A stretch of 64,000 bases of DNA from WLWS01 sp965243105 (lineage in GTDB: Bacteria > Pseudomonadota > Gammaproteobacteria > Eutrophobiales > Eutrophobiaceae): NCBI GenBank assembly GCA_965243105.1, contig CBDEUC010000001.1, positions 310,001 through 374,000 on the forward strand, given 5' to 3'. Made by a program: the position numbers and the translations under genes. Within the stretch, counting starts at the first letter, position 1. Each line of letters starts with the position of its first letter. Shown one piece after another: positions 25,871 through 34,720 of this stretch. Below the pieces are notes generated by a model. The model saw only the letters and a program-made list of their open reading frames with translations, did no database searches and was not told the origin of the DNA.

Positions 25871-26752
25871 ATGGAATACTACCAGGCCTGCCTGGGGCTC
25901 ACATCAGGTATCAGCGAGTTACCGGCCGACGTTGAACAGGGGCTGGCAAGGGCCAGGCAGGCGGTTGAGCGCAAGAACAGGGAATACCGCCGCTTCCTGG
26001 ATGAAAAAATGAAGCAGGACTCAATACACACGGAGTTAAAGCATTCGCGCTTTTCACAGTCCCTCGACCTGATGCTGGGTGAGAAGGAAATATTTTACCA
26101 GGAGCCCCGTCGATACTATTACCCGGGATTGCCTCAAATCCAGTTTTACGAGGCTGAAGATTTCGACTGGACTGCTGAATTGATGGCAGCGACAGGCATT
26201 ATTCGCCAGGAGTTATTGTCCGTGATGAATGATCCCGGAAACTTTGCGCCCTACCTGCAGGGCGACTCCAACCACCTGGGGCAATATGATCAGGGCCTGT
26301 TAAATAACCGCGACTGGGGGGCCCTGTACCTGTGGGAACACGGGCAATTACTGGCGCAAAGCCAGCAACGCTTTCCCGCGACCCTCGAGGCACTTTCACG
26401 AGTCCCCATGCCGGTTATTCCTGCGCAGGCACCGATGGCGCTGTTCTCAAGACTGGCACCGCGAACTCGAATTCCCCCCCATAACGGCGTGCTGAACACG
26501 CGGCTGATATGCCACCTGCCACTTATCGTGCCCGAGAACTGTGGTGCCTTGCGTGTCGGCAACGAGGAGCGCTCATGGAAGGAAGGGAAGCTATTGATGT
26601 TTGACGACAGTATCCAGCACGAGGCATGGAATGACAGCGATGAAGAAAGAGTCGTGTTGTTGTTCGAGGTATGGCGGCCGGAACTGGATGAAGAAGAACG
26701 ACGACTGGTAAGCTGGCTGCTCGCCGCAGTAAAAGAATATTACGGTGAATAA
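25871..26752 (+). CDS. Aspartyl/asparaginyl beta-hydroxylase domain protein (3' part of interrupted gene)
   Basis: Fe(II)/2-oxoglutarate dioxygenase of the AspH/LpxO type, which hydroxylates a protein or lipid side chain. The 293-aa open part keeps the last TPR helices (to about residue 60) and the whole catalytic domain: PPHNGVLNTRLICHLPL with the first His and the oxoglutarate-contact region, RVGNEERSWKEGKLLMFDDSIQHEAWN with the second His, and EVWRPEL. A TPR plus hydroxylase layout resembles mammalian AspH. See the entry for 25580-25870 for the premature stop; ATG 25871 has no obvious ribosome site. Confidence 0.85.
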   Translation: MEYYQACLGLTSGISELPADVEQGLARARQAVERKNREYRRFLDEKMKQDSIHTELKHSRFSQSLDLMLGEKEIFYQEPRRYYYPGLPQIQFYEAEDFDWTAELMAATGIIRQELLSVMNDPGNFAPYLQGDSNHLGQYDQGLLNNRDWGALYLWEHGQLLAQSQQRFPATLEALSRVPMPVIPAQAPMALFSRLAPRTRIPPHNGVLNTRLICHLPLIVPENCGALRVGNEERSWKEGKLLMFDDSIQHEAWNDSDEERVVLLFEVWRPELDEEERRLVSWLLAAVKEYYGE

Positions 26753-26791
26753 AAAAATAAAACCCCGGGAAGAAGAGACATCGTCCCGGGG
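26752..26791 (-). terminator. Terminator of the Spy-like gene
   Basis: On the minus strand, CCCCGGGA (26784-26791) pairs perfectly with TCCCGGGG (26763-26770) across a 13-base loop and is followed by a T-rich run (26762 down to 26752). It lies about 70 bases after the stop of the Spy-like gene and overlaps the end of the convergent hydroxylase gene. Confidence 0.8.
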
Positions 26792-26861
26792 CACAGAGTA
26801 GTTAAGGCAGCAGCAGAGGGGGAGAAAAGGCTGCTGCTATTCTCTGTCTTGTAAAACCCGT

Positions 26862-27236
26862 TTAATCTTCTGCAGCGTGGGAGTGTCCACCGCCAAAACG
26901 CTTTTTCATGTGCTCGCGTTTCTTTTCCACCATCTTGTTAAATGTTTGCAGCTGTTCCTCGTTGAGTACTGTAGAAAGCCTTTCGCTGGTTTCAGCACCG
27001 ATGGCTTCAAGCCTTGGCCTTACCTGCTCGCGCATGTTTTCCATTTCGCTGCGCATTTTTCCATGCTGCTCTTCAAGAATCTGTCGCACCTGTGGTTCCT
27101 GCTCTGTTGTCAGTTCCAGTTCATCCATCAATCTTTCCAGGTGACGTTCATGGTGCTGCCAGCGCCCATCGCGTTCTGCGAACGCCACGGGCATGCCAAC
27201 AATAAAGCCCACGATCACGCTGATTACATATTTCAT
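26862..27236 (-). CDS. Spy/CpxP-like periplasmic protein
   Basis: A 124-aa small helical protein with signal peptide (cleavage near AFA, residue 20). Two LTxxQ-type motifs, LTTEQEPQVRQIL and LNEEQLQTFNKM, are the mark of the Spy/CpxP family of ATP-independent periplasmic chaperones and envelope-stress proteins. The His-rich tail (GGGHSHAAED) could bind metal, as in the metal-sensing CnrX/ZraP branch. It is divergent from a BaeS-like kinase gene, and in E. coli spy is controlled by BaeSR, so control by the neighbour is likely. Confidence 0.85.
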   Translation of the reverse strand: MKYVISVIVGFIVGMPVAFAERDGRWQHHERHLERLMDELELTTEQEPQVRQILEEQHGKMRSEMENMREQVRPRLEAIGAETSERLSTVLNEEQLQTFNKMVEKKREHMKKRFGGGHSHAAED

Positions 27237-27483
27237 AACATTCTCCTTCGGCGCCTTGCCTGCCGTTGTTTATCACTGTTGTAAAGCTGGGGCTATAGTG
27301 CGGGTAGAAATTGCAAGAATTATGTAAGGAATGAGGAAGAGAATGTGCCAGGCCAGCAGCCGGTTTCGCATCGGGTTTGCTGGAAAAATGCGCAAACAAT
27401 GTGAAAATGCAAAAAGACCAGTCATTTAGCCGTGGTTTTTTCATTAAAATGGCGAGACCGGATGCAAGTAAGCTGACCTGGAA

Positions 27484-28929
27484 ATGCGATTTAACATTAA
27501 ATATAAGCTCTTTTTTACCCTGTTGCTGACCACCCTGATGGCGGTGGCCAGCATGCTGTTCATCGTCAGGTGGAGCTTTGAGCGTGGATTCCTCGAGTAT
27601 ATAAACCGCGTTGAGCAGGAAACTCACAGCAGGCTGGTGAGCAATCTTGCGAATCGCTACGATGAACAGGGAGACTGGAATTTTGTCCGTCGCGATCCAA
27701 GGCAACTGGCAAGAATGTTCCACGAGAGCATGGCGGATTCCACCAGGGACCGGGCTGATGACGCGGGTGTGCCTGGCGAAGTTGAACAACGTGCTGAGCA
27801 TACGAGGATAAAGCACCGCCCACCGCCAGCGTTTGCCAGGGGACCACATCCCCGCAGGGTATGCCTGCTGGATACCGCGCAGCGTACGGTCGGTCCCTGT
27901 CGACATCGTGTCGTCGATTTGCAGCTGATGGAAATAAGCGCAGACGGGCAGTTGATTGGTTACCTCGGCATAAGCCCCAGGAAAAAGATTTCTCATCATC
28001 ACGATCTGCAGTTTTCTGAACGGCATCACCGTTTTCTTTTCTACCTGGCGTTTACCATACTGCTGGTTTCAGCCATTGTTGCATTTCCTGCATCACGCCA
28101 GCTTGTAAAGCCTATTAAACTTCTCACCGAGGCCATGGCAAGGTTGGCCTCGGGAAATTACCAGACACGCGTGGAGGTGGACTCTTCCGACGAGCTTGGT
28201 GAGCTGTCACGGGATTTCAACAGTCTTGCGCGAACCCTGGAAAGTAACGAAAAAGCCAGGCAGCAGTGGATAGCCGACATATCACATGAGCTACGTACAC
28301 CACTAAGCGTATTGCGCGGCGAAATTGAAGCCTTGCAGGATGGCATAAGAGAAGTGAACGAGGAGAGGCTTGAATCCCTTCACGCACAGATCATGCACTT
28401 GCACAGGCTGGTAAATGACCTTTACGAGTTATCCATGTCGGATATCGGCGCATTGAACTACCAGCTGACCGAAACTGATTTGTTATCGGTGTTGAACCAA
28501 TGTGTCGAAAGTTTTCGCGATGAGTATGCAGCCAGGAATATTGAACTTGGCCTGGAGAGTAATGCTGACAGGCTCGAAATGCAGGCTGATGGTGAGCGTT
28601 TATTCCAGCTTTTTTCAAATCTACTGAGCAATTCGCTGCGCTATACAAGCGAAAATGGCAGGCTAAGAATCAGGATTGATAAAAGCCGTGACTCTATCGC
28701 GATGGCCTTTGAAGATTCTGCGCCGGCGGTGGATGAAAATAACTTACCTCGACTTTTTGACAGGCTGTTCAGGGTGGAAGATTCGAGAAACAGGGAAACA
28801 GGGGGCACCGGCCTGGGGCTGGCGATTTGTAAAAATATCGTGGATGCCCATGGCGGTGAGATCAGTGCTTCGGACTCCGAGCTGGGCGGCCTGAAAATTG
28901 AAATTTCGTTTCCCCGGGCAATAACATGA
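27484..28929 (+). CDS. BaeS-like sensor histidine kinase
   Basis: Inner-membrane sensor kinase, 481 aa: first membrane segment about 10-30, a periplasmic sensor of about 150 residues, a second segment about 182-203, HAMP (205-260), phospho-acceptor His in ISHELRTPL, then the ATPase domain with N box NLLSNSLRYT, G1 (EDSAPAVDEN in place of DxGxG) and G2 GGTGLGLAI. The altered G1 glycines occur in BaeS relatives too. Its last four bases overlap the response-regulator start (ATGA). Likely senses envelope damage; part of the sensor (residues 90-140) is Arg/His-rich and low in similarity to anything I know. Confidence 0.9.
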   Translation: MRFNIKYKLFFTLLLTTLMAVASMLFIVRWSFERGFLEYINRVEQETHSRLVSNLANRYDEQGDWNFVRRDPRQLARMFHESMADSTRDRADDAGVPGEVEQRAEHTRIKHRPPPAFARGPHPRRVCLLDTAQRTVGPCRHRVVDLQLMEISADGQLIGYLGISPRKKISHHHDLQFSERHHRFLFYLAFTILLVSAIVAFPASRQLVKPIKLLTEAMARLASGNYQTRVEVDSSDELGELSRDFNSLARTLESNEKARQQWIADISHELRTPLSVLRGEIEALQDGIREVNEERLESLHAQIMHLHRLVNDLYELSMSDIGALNYQLTETDLLSVLNQCVESFRDEYAARNIELGLESNADRLEMQADGERLFQLFSNLLSNSLRYTSENGRLRIRIDKSRDSIAMAFEDSAPAVDENNLPRLFDRLFRVEDSRNRETGGTGLGLAICKNIVDAHGGEISASDSELGGLKIEISFPRAIT

Positions 28930-29600
28930 GTGAAACTGGCAAACTTGTATTAATTGTTGAAGACGAGGCCCAGCTGGCAAGCCTGGTGCAGGACTATTTA
29001 CGCGAGTCCGGTTACGACACCCACATTATTGATCGCGGCGATGAAGTGGTCGCCTGGGTGCAGCAAAACAGGGTAGACATGATCCTGCTGGATATCATGC
29101 TTCCCGGTGAGGATGGCATGAGTGTTTGCAAGGCACTACGCCGCTTCAGCAATGTCCCTGTCATCATGGTCACCGCACGGGTGGAGGAAATCGATCGTTT
29201 GCTGGGTCTCGAACTGGGTGCGGACGACTATATCTGCAAACCTTTCAGCCCCAGGGAGGTGGTCGCCCGGGTAAAGGCTGTATTACGAAGGGGAAGCGCG
29301 GAATTTACGATTGGCGATGATGTCGTGCTGGACGAAGCACGCCACGTCCTCGCAATAAAAGGCACAGAGGTTGAACTTACTGCTGTTGAATTTCAGCTTT
29401 TTAATGTCCTGAAAAGTGAACCCGGCAGGATTTTCTCAAGATCCCGCCTCATGGATCACATTTACCCGGATCATCGAATCGTGAGTGACCGTACCATTGA
29501 CAGCCATATCAAGAAACTCAGGAAAAAAATTTCCGCGATGGATTCTTCCAACGACTATATTCACTCGGTATACGGAGTGGGTTACAAGTTCGAAGTGTAG
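28926..29600 (+). CDS. BaeR-like OmpR-family response regulator
   Basis: A 224-aa response regulator paired with the kinase it overlaps. Receiver domain about 8-120 with the acidic pair in VEDE, the phospho-acceptor Asp in ILLDIMLPGEDG, Thr in VTARVEE and Lys in CKPFSP. The winged-helix DNA-binding domain follows (about 130-224), ending VYGVGYKFEV. Closest by motif to BaeR (LGLELGADDYICKPF). Probable targets include the divergent spy-like gene 1.7 kb upstream; no binding site was identified. Confidence 0.92.
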   Translation: MSETGKLVLIVEDEAQLASLVQDYLRESGYDTHIIDRGDEVVAWVQQNRVDMILLDIMLPGEDGMSVCKALRRFSNVPVIMVTARVEEIDRLLGLELGADDYICKPFSPREVVARVKAVLRRGSAEFTIGDDVVLDEARHVLAIKGTEVELTAVEFQLFNVLKSEPGRIFSRSRLMDHIYPDHRIVSDRTIDSHIKKLRKKISAMDSSNDYIHSVYGVGYKFEV

Positions 29601-29690
29601 CTGCAGTAATGATCCCGGGCAGGGGTCTTACGACGACGCAGGATCTGTGACATCATTGTAGCCCAATACCATGCTGGCTGGAGGGTTACC

Positions 29691-30629
29691 ATGAGCGACA
29701 GGCAATATTCGATGACTCGGCGCGATGTACTCAAGTCTGCGGTCGGCGCCGCTACTCTTGTGGCAAGCGGGCAGGCACTGGGAGACGATCCTTCCGGCAA
29801 GGCGAATCTCATTACCAAGCCGATACCTTCAAGTGGAGAGCAATTGCCGGTTATTGGTATCGGCACCTCGCGGACATTTGATGAATCCAGTCGAGAGCAA
29901 CAGCTCAAGCTATTACCGGTCATGGAAACATTTGTTAAGCAGGGCGGTAGCCTGGTTGATTCTTCACCCATGTATGGTGAAGCGGAAAAGACCCTGGGTG
30001 TCCTGCTCGACGCACTCGGTCGGCCACCGGGCCTGTTTTCGGCCACAAAAGTATGGACCGACGGCCGCGAGTCCGGTGTTCGACAAATGAATGAATCCCT
30101 CAGGCTATGGGGACTGGAATCCTTTGACCTGATGCAAATTCATAACCTGCGCGACTGGCGTGTTCACCTGCCTACATTAAGAGAATGGAAAGCCGAGGGA
30201 AAAATCAGGTATATCGGCATCACCACTTCACACAACCGCTACCATGAGGAACTTTCTGAAATTCTCAAGTCAGAAACCCTCGACTTCGTGCAGTTCAGCT
30301 ATAACATTGACAATCGCGTATCGGAGAAAACACTCCTGCCCATAGCGCAGGATCGCGGTATCGCGGTGCTGGTGAATCGTGCATTCCAGAGAGGCAGCCT
30401 GTTCAAGAAAACCCGGGGTAAGGAAATTCCGTCTTTTGCCAGGGAACTTGGTATCAGCAGCTGGGGACAGTTTTTTCTGAAATTTGTCGTTTCTCATCCT
30501 GCGGTAACATGCGTCATTCCCGCAACATCAAAAAACAAGCATGCCATTGATAACATGCAGGCTGGTTTTGGACGCTTGCCTGATAAAAGTGCCCGACAGC
30601 AGATGATTACTTACTTTGATTCACTGTAG
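29691..30629 (+). CDS. Tat-exported aldo/keto reductase
   Basis: A 312-aa aldo/keto reductase with an N-terminal Tat signal: MTRRDVLKSAVGAATLVASG, so it should be folded with cofactor and moved to the periplasm. The catalytic tetrad is visible: Asp and Tyr in VDSSPMYGEAE, Lys in SATKVW, His in MQIHNLRDW. The phosphate-binding C-terminal region VIPATSKNKHAIDNMQA is present. Substrate unknown. Separated by about 90 bases from baeR and 23 from nrtS, so probably its own transcript start. Confidence 0.88.
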   Translation: MSDRQYSMTRRDVLKSAVGAATLVASGQALGDDPSGKANLITKPIPSSGEQLPVIGIGTSRTFDESSREQQLKLLPVMETFVKQGGSLVDSSPMYGEAEKTLGVLLDALGRPPGLFSATKVWTDGRESGVRQMNESLRLWGLESFDLMQIHNLRDWRVHLPTLREWKAEGKIRYIGITTSHNRYHEELSEILKSETLDFVQFSYNIDNRVSEKTLLPIAQDRGIAVLVNRAFQRGSLFKKTRGKEIPSFARELGISSWGQFFLKFVVSHPAVTCVIPATSKNKHAIDNMQAGFGRLPDKSARQQMITYFDSL

Positions 30630-30652
30630 CGTACAGGGAGAGTTAACAGTAA

Positions 30653-30883
30653 ATGAATATTTGGCTGGAAACAGCAATGAGGCCGGAAGTATTTCGACGT
30701 TCCCGCCGGGTGGCACTACTCGTGGGGACGATCCTCATCGGCATTAACTATTTTGATCGCATTTTCGCCGGCACCATTCAACCCATAGATTACGCAAAAA
30801 TGTTGATGACCTATTGTGTACCTTTTTGCGTCTCCACCCACGCTTCGGTAAGCGCCATACTTGAAAAGGAGAGAACGGGATGA
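30653..30883 (+). CDS. nrtS: NrtS-family small membrane protein
   Basis: A 76-aa protein with two membrane segments (about 22-40 and 48-68). The pattern GTILIGINYFDRIFAG, then KMLMTYCVPFCVSTHASVSA, matches the short NrtS nitrate/nitrite transporter family, common in marine bacteria and cyanobacteria. Transport has been reported for family members; here it is by similarity only. Its TGA overlaps the ATG of tag (ATGA), which suggests coupling, though the two have no evident shared role. Confidence 0.8.
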   Translation: MNIWLETAMRPEVFRRSRRVALLVGTILIGINYFDRIFAGTIQPIDYAKMLMTYCVPFCVSTHASVSAILEKERTG

Positions 30884-31464
30884 TCAAGCGTTGTAGTTGG
30901 GCAGGAGATGATCCGCTGTATCATCGTTACCATGACAGGGAATGGGGTGTCCCGGTTCACACCGATCGAAAATGGTTTGAATTCATCACGCTGGAAGGGG
31001 CGCAGGCGGGCCTGAGCTGGATAACCATTCTTAAAAAGCGTCCTGCTTACAAGGAGGCCTTTGATAATTTTGATTTCAATAAAATAGCAAGGTATGACGA
31101 GCGAAAAGTTAAATCCCTGTTAAACAATCCCGGGATTGTGCGTAACCAGTTAAAAATACGCTCAACCATAAAGAACGCCAGGGCATTTATTGAAATTCGA
31201 AAAGAATTTGGCACATTTAATAAGTATATCTGGGCTTTCGTGGACAACCGGCCAATTCAGAACAAGTGGCGAAAAATGAAGGATGTGCCTGCAACAACAC
31301 CCTTGTCGGATGCGATATCCAAAGACCTGAAAAAAAGAGGCTTCAGTTTTGTCGGTAGTACTATTGTCTATGCACATATGCAGGCGACGGGCATGGTAAA
31401 CGATCATACGACCGATTGTTTTCGATACAGGGAAATACAGGCCCTCGCCGGCAAACGAGCCTGA
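30880..31464 (+). CDS. tag: DNA-3-methyladenine glycosylase I
   Basis: Removes 3-methyladenine from alkylated DNA to start base-excision repair. 194 aa, the normal length. Signature sequences: RCSWAGDDPLYHRYHDREWG with the zinc Cys and His, FEFITLEGAQAGLSW with the base-pocket Glu and Trp, and VNDHTTDCFRY with the C-terminal zinc His and Cys. Start ATG overlaps the nrtS stop. Confidence 0.95.
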   Translation: MIKRCSWAGDDPLYHRYHDREWGVPVHTDRKWFEFITLEGAQAGLSWITILKKRPAYKEAFDNFDFNKIARYDERKVKSLLNNPGIVRNQLKIRSTIKNARAFIEIRKEFGTFNKYIWAFVDNRPIQNKWRKMKDVPATTPLSDAISKDLKKRGFSFVGSTIVYAHMQATGMVNDHTTDCFRYREIQALAGKRA

Positions 31465-31483
31465 GACGATAAGGAGCAACAAG

Positions 31484-32047
31484 TTGAGCAACAATGAAAT
31501 CATAAGTGCAGAAACCCTGGGACTGGTCGAGTCTTTTTTTCGAAGAAACGATATTAGATCGCTTACCGTTGAACGCGACGAGGGCATTACCAGCAGTATC
31601 GAGATTAGCAACATCAACATTCTCCTTGAGAGGGATACCGCGGAACAGGACTCGGAGTACATGGTTGACTTCAAGCTGCAATTCGAATCCTCTGACATAT
31701 TTCGTTACCTGCAATCTATTTCAGTCGAGCAAAGCACCAGGGTAGAGCTGACAGGTGAGGCACAGAAACAGGATGCAGACTTTGTGAACCTGCAGGTTCG
31801 TGAATTCCTGGAAAATATCAGCGAGCGTGTAAAAAGTGCACGGAAAGAGGAGAAAGTTCAGAACATAAAGTACGTAGGAAACACCTTTGTCCTGAACAAT
31901 GCCACGGTATTTAAAGTCCTCAGCGATGAAGGTGAAGGTCGTCTCAACATCGAAGTACTGAGCGAGGTCCAGCCCATGGATGCAGTGCTGACAGCAAGTG
32001 GTTTGCTGGACGGGCTTTACCTGGGCTCGATCAGGCTTGTTGAATAG
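31484..32047 (+). CDS. Hypothetical protein, no family recognised
   Basis: A 187-aa acidic soluble protein with no signal peptide or membrane segment. It alternates beta-like stretches (SLTVERDEGITSSIEISNINILLERD, YMVDFKLQFES) and a charged helix (about 95-125), and ends with a strand-rich section. The start is TTG with AAGGAG eight bases before it, which is a strong site and supports real translation. It sits 19 bases after tag and 37 before an isochorismatase-family gene, probably in one transcript. I do not recognise it. Confidence 0.65.
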   Translation: MSNNEIISAETLGLVESFFRRNDIRSLTVERDEGITSSIEISNINILLERDTAEQDSEYMVDFKLQFESSDIFRYLQSISVEQSTRVELTGEAQKQDADFVNLQVREFLENISERVKSARKEEKVQNIKYVGNTFVLNNATVFKVLSDEGEGRLNIEVLSEVQPMDAVLTASGLLDGLYLGSIRLVE

Positions 32048-32084
32048 CGAGACCCCGGTCAACCAGCTTTCCTGACGCGGCAGA

Positions 32085-32711
32085 ATGAGCCAGGCACGCC
32101 AACAAGCCAGGAACAATGATTCCTATTTTGAGCTGAAACCCGAAAACTCGGCCCTGCTTGTCATTGATATGCAAAATGGCTTCCTTGAACCCGGCGCCTT
32201 GCTGGAAGTCCCGGCTGGCCGTGCAATCATCCCGAGACTGGTTGAACTGCTGGAACATTGCAGGTCGCAATCCGTGCCGGTTGTCTGGATCCAGCTCGAC
32301 AGCAGGCGCCCTTACGGCGGTGTGCTGCTCGACAAGTACCCGGAGCTGGAGCAAAAGCAGGTGCTATTCAGGGGGACAGGCAGCTTTGAATTATTTAGCC
32401 AAATTCCGGCGCCCCTGGATAATGAATACAACATCGTCAAGCACAAGTACGATTCCTTTCATGGGACAAACCTTGATATCCTGTTACGCAACCTAGGCGT
32501 GGAAAATGTCATTATCACGGGAGTGACTTCCAACTGCTGCTGTGAATCTACCGCCAGGAGTGCCTTTGAACATGACTATGGTGTCGTATTCGCCAGCGAT
32601 GCCACTGCTGCCTTTGAAGAAACGCTTCATGAAAATACCCTGGCGAGTATTCGTGAATTGTTTGGTAGCGTGATGACAGTCAGTGAAATCCTGGAGAAAC
32701 TGAAAAACTAG
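32085..32711 (+). CDS. Isochorismatase-family cysteine hydrolase
   Basis: A 208-aa alpha/beta hydrolase of the isochorismatase/nicotinamidase superfamily. The triad is complete: Asp28 in VIDMQNGF, Lys in IVKHKYDSFHGT, and Cys in TGVTSNCCCESTAR (the middle of three neighbouring Cys). The adjacent cis-peptide motif ITGV is present. Members hydrolyse amides or vinyl ethers of small molecules; the substrate here is unknown. The aspartates needed for the nicotinamidase metal site are not obvious, so pncA is not proposed. Confidence 0.88.
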   Translation: MSQARQQARNNDSYFELKPENSALLVIDMQNGFLEPGALLEVPAGRAIIPRLVELLEHCRSQSVPVVWIQLDSRRPYGGVLLDKYPELEQKQVLFRGTGSFELFSQIPAPLDNEYNIVKHKYDSFHGTNLDILLRNLGVENVIITGVTSNCCCESTARSAFEHDYGVVFASDATAAFEETLHENTLASIRELFGSVMTVSEILEKLKN

Positions 32712-32724
32712 GAAAAAACCTTAG

Positions 32725-33636
32725 ATGAAAAAACAATTTTCAGTAGCTTTAAAAATCATGATGCTTTTGATGAGCCTGGCCCTGGTCATGACGGGTCACC
32801 TTGCACTTGCCAACGATGAATTGATTCGCCTTCCTGGTAGCAAGGAGGCGTATACCGAAAAACGCATTAACGATTTTTTCAACGTGCCGGACTGGTACCC
32901 GGATGATCATATTGAAATGCCGACCGTAGTGAGTCATGGCGCAAAACCGGCCGTATTTGCCTGTGCCAGCTGTCACCTGGTGTCCGGGAGTGGGCACCCG
33001 GAATCGTCGTCGCTGGCAGCCCTGCCGGTTGATTACCAGGTGCGCCAGATGAAGGCCTACCAGAAGTTTCAACGTCCAAGCGTGGTAGGCGTTATGACTA
33101 CCATAGCGCGGGCCATGACAGATGAGCAAATCAGGGAATCAGCTGAGTACTTTGCTGCTTTACCACCTCTCCCTGTGCAGGAAGTGATGGAAGCCGACAC
33201 GGTGCCGGTGAGTTATGTGAACAGCCGCTTCATGCGTCTCGAGGTAAAGGACGGCGGCATGGAACCCATCGGTGAACGACTTATTACACTTCCAGTCGAT
33301 GAGTATCGAGTCAAGGCACGGGACCCCTATGGCAAGTTTATGGTTTATGTCCCGGTGGGTTCACTTGCGCTTGGTAAAGATATTGTCATGAATGGAAGTG
33401 AAAACGTTGCGCCCTGCACCTCCTGTCATGGTAACGATATGCGGGGCACGGCCGTGGCGCCGCTAATAGCCGGTCAGCATGCAAGTTATCTCCTGGCGCA
33501 GCTACGCGACTACAAGACGGGAACCCGGCGAGGCGAGGCCGACCCGGGTGCGGTGATGGCAACAAACATGAAATACTTCAAGGACAGCGAACTCATTGCC
33601 ATTGCTGCTTATATTGCATCCTTACCGCGAAAATAA
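32725..33636 (+). CDS. Exported di-haem cytochrome c
   Basis: A 303-aa periplasmic cytochrome c with signal peptide (cleavage near ALA, residue 29) and two haem sites: CASCH at residue 80 and CTSCH in the second half (after GSENVAPC). Each domain has its later Met candidate (GVMTTIARAM, and ATNMKYF). The layout, two class I c domains joined by a beta-rich linker, recalls cytochrome c4/c553-type electron carriers. The redox partner is unknown; no oxidase genes are nearby. Confidence 0.88.
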   Translation: MKKQFSVALKIMMLLMSLALVMTGHLALANDELIRLPGSKEAYTEKRINDFFNVPDWYPDDHIEMPTVVSHGAKPAVFACASCHLVSGSGHPESSSLAALPVDYQVRQMKAYQKFQRPSVVGVMTTIARAMTDEQIRESAEYFAALPPLPVQEVMEADTVPVSYVNSRFMRLEVKDGGMEPIGERLITLPVDEYRVKARDPYGKFMVYVPVGSLALGKDIVMNGSENVAPCTSCHGNDMRGTAVAPLIAGQHASYLLAQLRDYKTGTRRGEADPGAVMATNMKYFKDSELIAIAAYIASLPRK

Positions 33637-33658
33637 CTTCCAGGCTGTACTGCCGCCC

Positions 33659-34372
33659 TTACAGCGACCTGATGTCGACGTAACATCCACTCTCCATTTG
33701 CATTAATTGATCCGTGACGGCGAGGATGGCTTCGGCGGCGACTTCACCGGCGGGCATCACCTCAGTCCCGCGAGCGTCGCGAAACCGTTTTAGCAGGGGA
33801 AAGGCATCAATGGAATGAAGTTTCTCGTCACACAGGTAATCCTGCATCGCCGTATCAACAAGACCCGGTGCCAGCGCACAGAAATGCGTGCCCGGGAACT
33901 CGTTGGCGTAAAGTGCCATGAGCTTGTTGAGCGCGATTTTTGATATGGAATAACTGCCCCATCCAATATTGGCGGAAAGCGCAGCGCCGGAAGAGATGCC
34001 TATGACCTGCCTGGTTTCAATGTTGTTGCTGAACAGCCAGTCAAGAATGATCTTGTTGGCCCAGACATTCACCTGCATAACATGCTGGTACTCGGCTTCG
34101 GAAATCTCGGCAAGCTTGTGCAGCTGGCCAAATACACCGGCATTGAGTATTACCATGTCCAGTTGAGTCACCCCTTCGAGCAGGCTGGCAAGGGCAGGGG
34201 CGATGTCTGCGGAGTTGCCCAGGTCACAGGTTTCATCGGCCAGCCGTGCATCTTCAATTGGGCAGCCACGGCGACTGAGCCCGTAAACCTGCCAGTCCTT
34301 TGCAAGTGCCACTTCAGCCAGGCCCAGGCCGAGGCCACTGCTATTACCGGTGATCAACACATTCCTGGCCAT
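33659..34372 (-). CDS. SDR-family oxidoreductase
   Basis: A short-chain dehydrogenase of 237 aa. The NAD(P) loop is TGNSSGLGLG at residues 8-17, NAG follows in VILNAGVFG, the catalytic Ser is in GISSGAAL, and Tyr/Lys in YSISK. The frame extends to TTG 34387, but the ATG at 34372 has a GAGGAA site at good distance. The loop and later sequence suggest a carbonyl reductase acting on a pterin or small ketone; the substrate is not determined. Convergent with the cytochrome c gene. Confidence 0.88.
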   Translation of the reverse strand: MARNVLITGNSSGLGLGLAEVALAKDWQVYGLSRRGCPIEDARLADETCDLGNSADIAPALASLLEGVTQLDMVILNAGVFGQLHKLAEISEAEYQHVMQVNVWANKIILDWLFSNNIETRQVIGISSGAALSANIGWGSYSISKIALNKLMALYANEFPGTHFCALAPGLVDTAMQDYLCDEKLHSIDAFPLLKRFRDARGTEVMPAGEVAAEAILAVTDQLMQMESGCYVDIRSL

Positions 34373-34511
34373 ACCTTTTTTCCTCAATTGCTTGAACTGG
34401 CAATAGTATCCTCGCCGGGCGTGCCGGTAAAATCACTTGCGCTGTCAGCATGATACGATTCTATGCCCAGGGGCCATTTCCTGTATCCCTATCTATGATA
34501 AACTGCGCCTC

Positions 34512-34622
34512 GGTGGCCCGTGCTGGTCTCCCCGCGGCGCGAAATTGTGAACCCCGTCAGGCCCGGAAGGGAGCAGCGGCAGCAGTGGAAGCGGGTGCCG
34601 GGTCAAGGACAGTATGGGCCCC
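34512..34622 (+). ncRNA. ffs: 4.5S RNA of the signal recognition particle
   Basis: RNA scaffold for Ffh in membrane-protein targeting. The conserved domain IV core GTCAGGCCCGGAAGGGAGCA is at 34557-34576, the ends pair (GGTGGCCC with GGGCCCC), and a T run follows directly as terminator. About 111 bases, the normal length for a short bacterial SRP RNA. Placement just upstream of dnaX is usual in Gammaproteobacteria. Confidence 0.93.
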
Positions 34623-34720
34623 ATTTTTTATCTACAAGCCTTTGAAAGCCAGATAGTCCAGGCGCATGATTTTGCCACTTTTCCAGGCTGTATTTGTAAA
34701 GACAACTAATATAATTATCA

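Noticed and set aside
27148..28029. 293-codon open frame antisense to baeS
   Set aside because: It lies opposite a clear kinase gene and the end of the Spy-like gene; composition and low-complexity content are those of an antisense frame.
30653..31464. Functional link between nrtS and tag
   Set aside because: The overlap is real, but no shared pathway is known; overlaps of unrelated genes are common in compact marine genomes.
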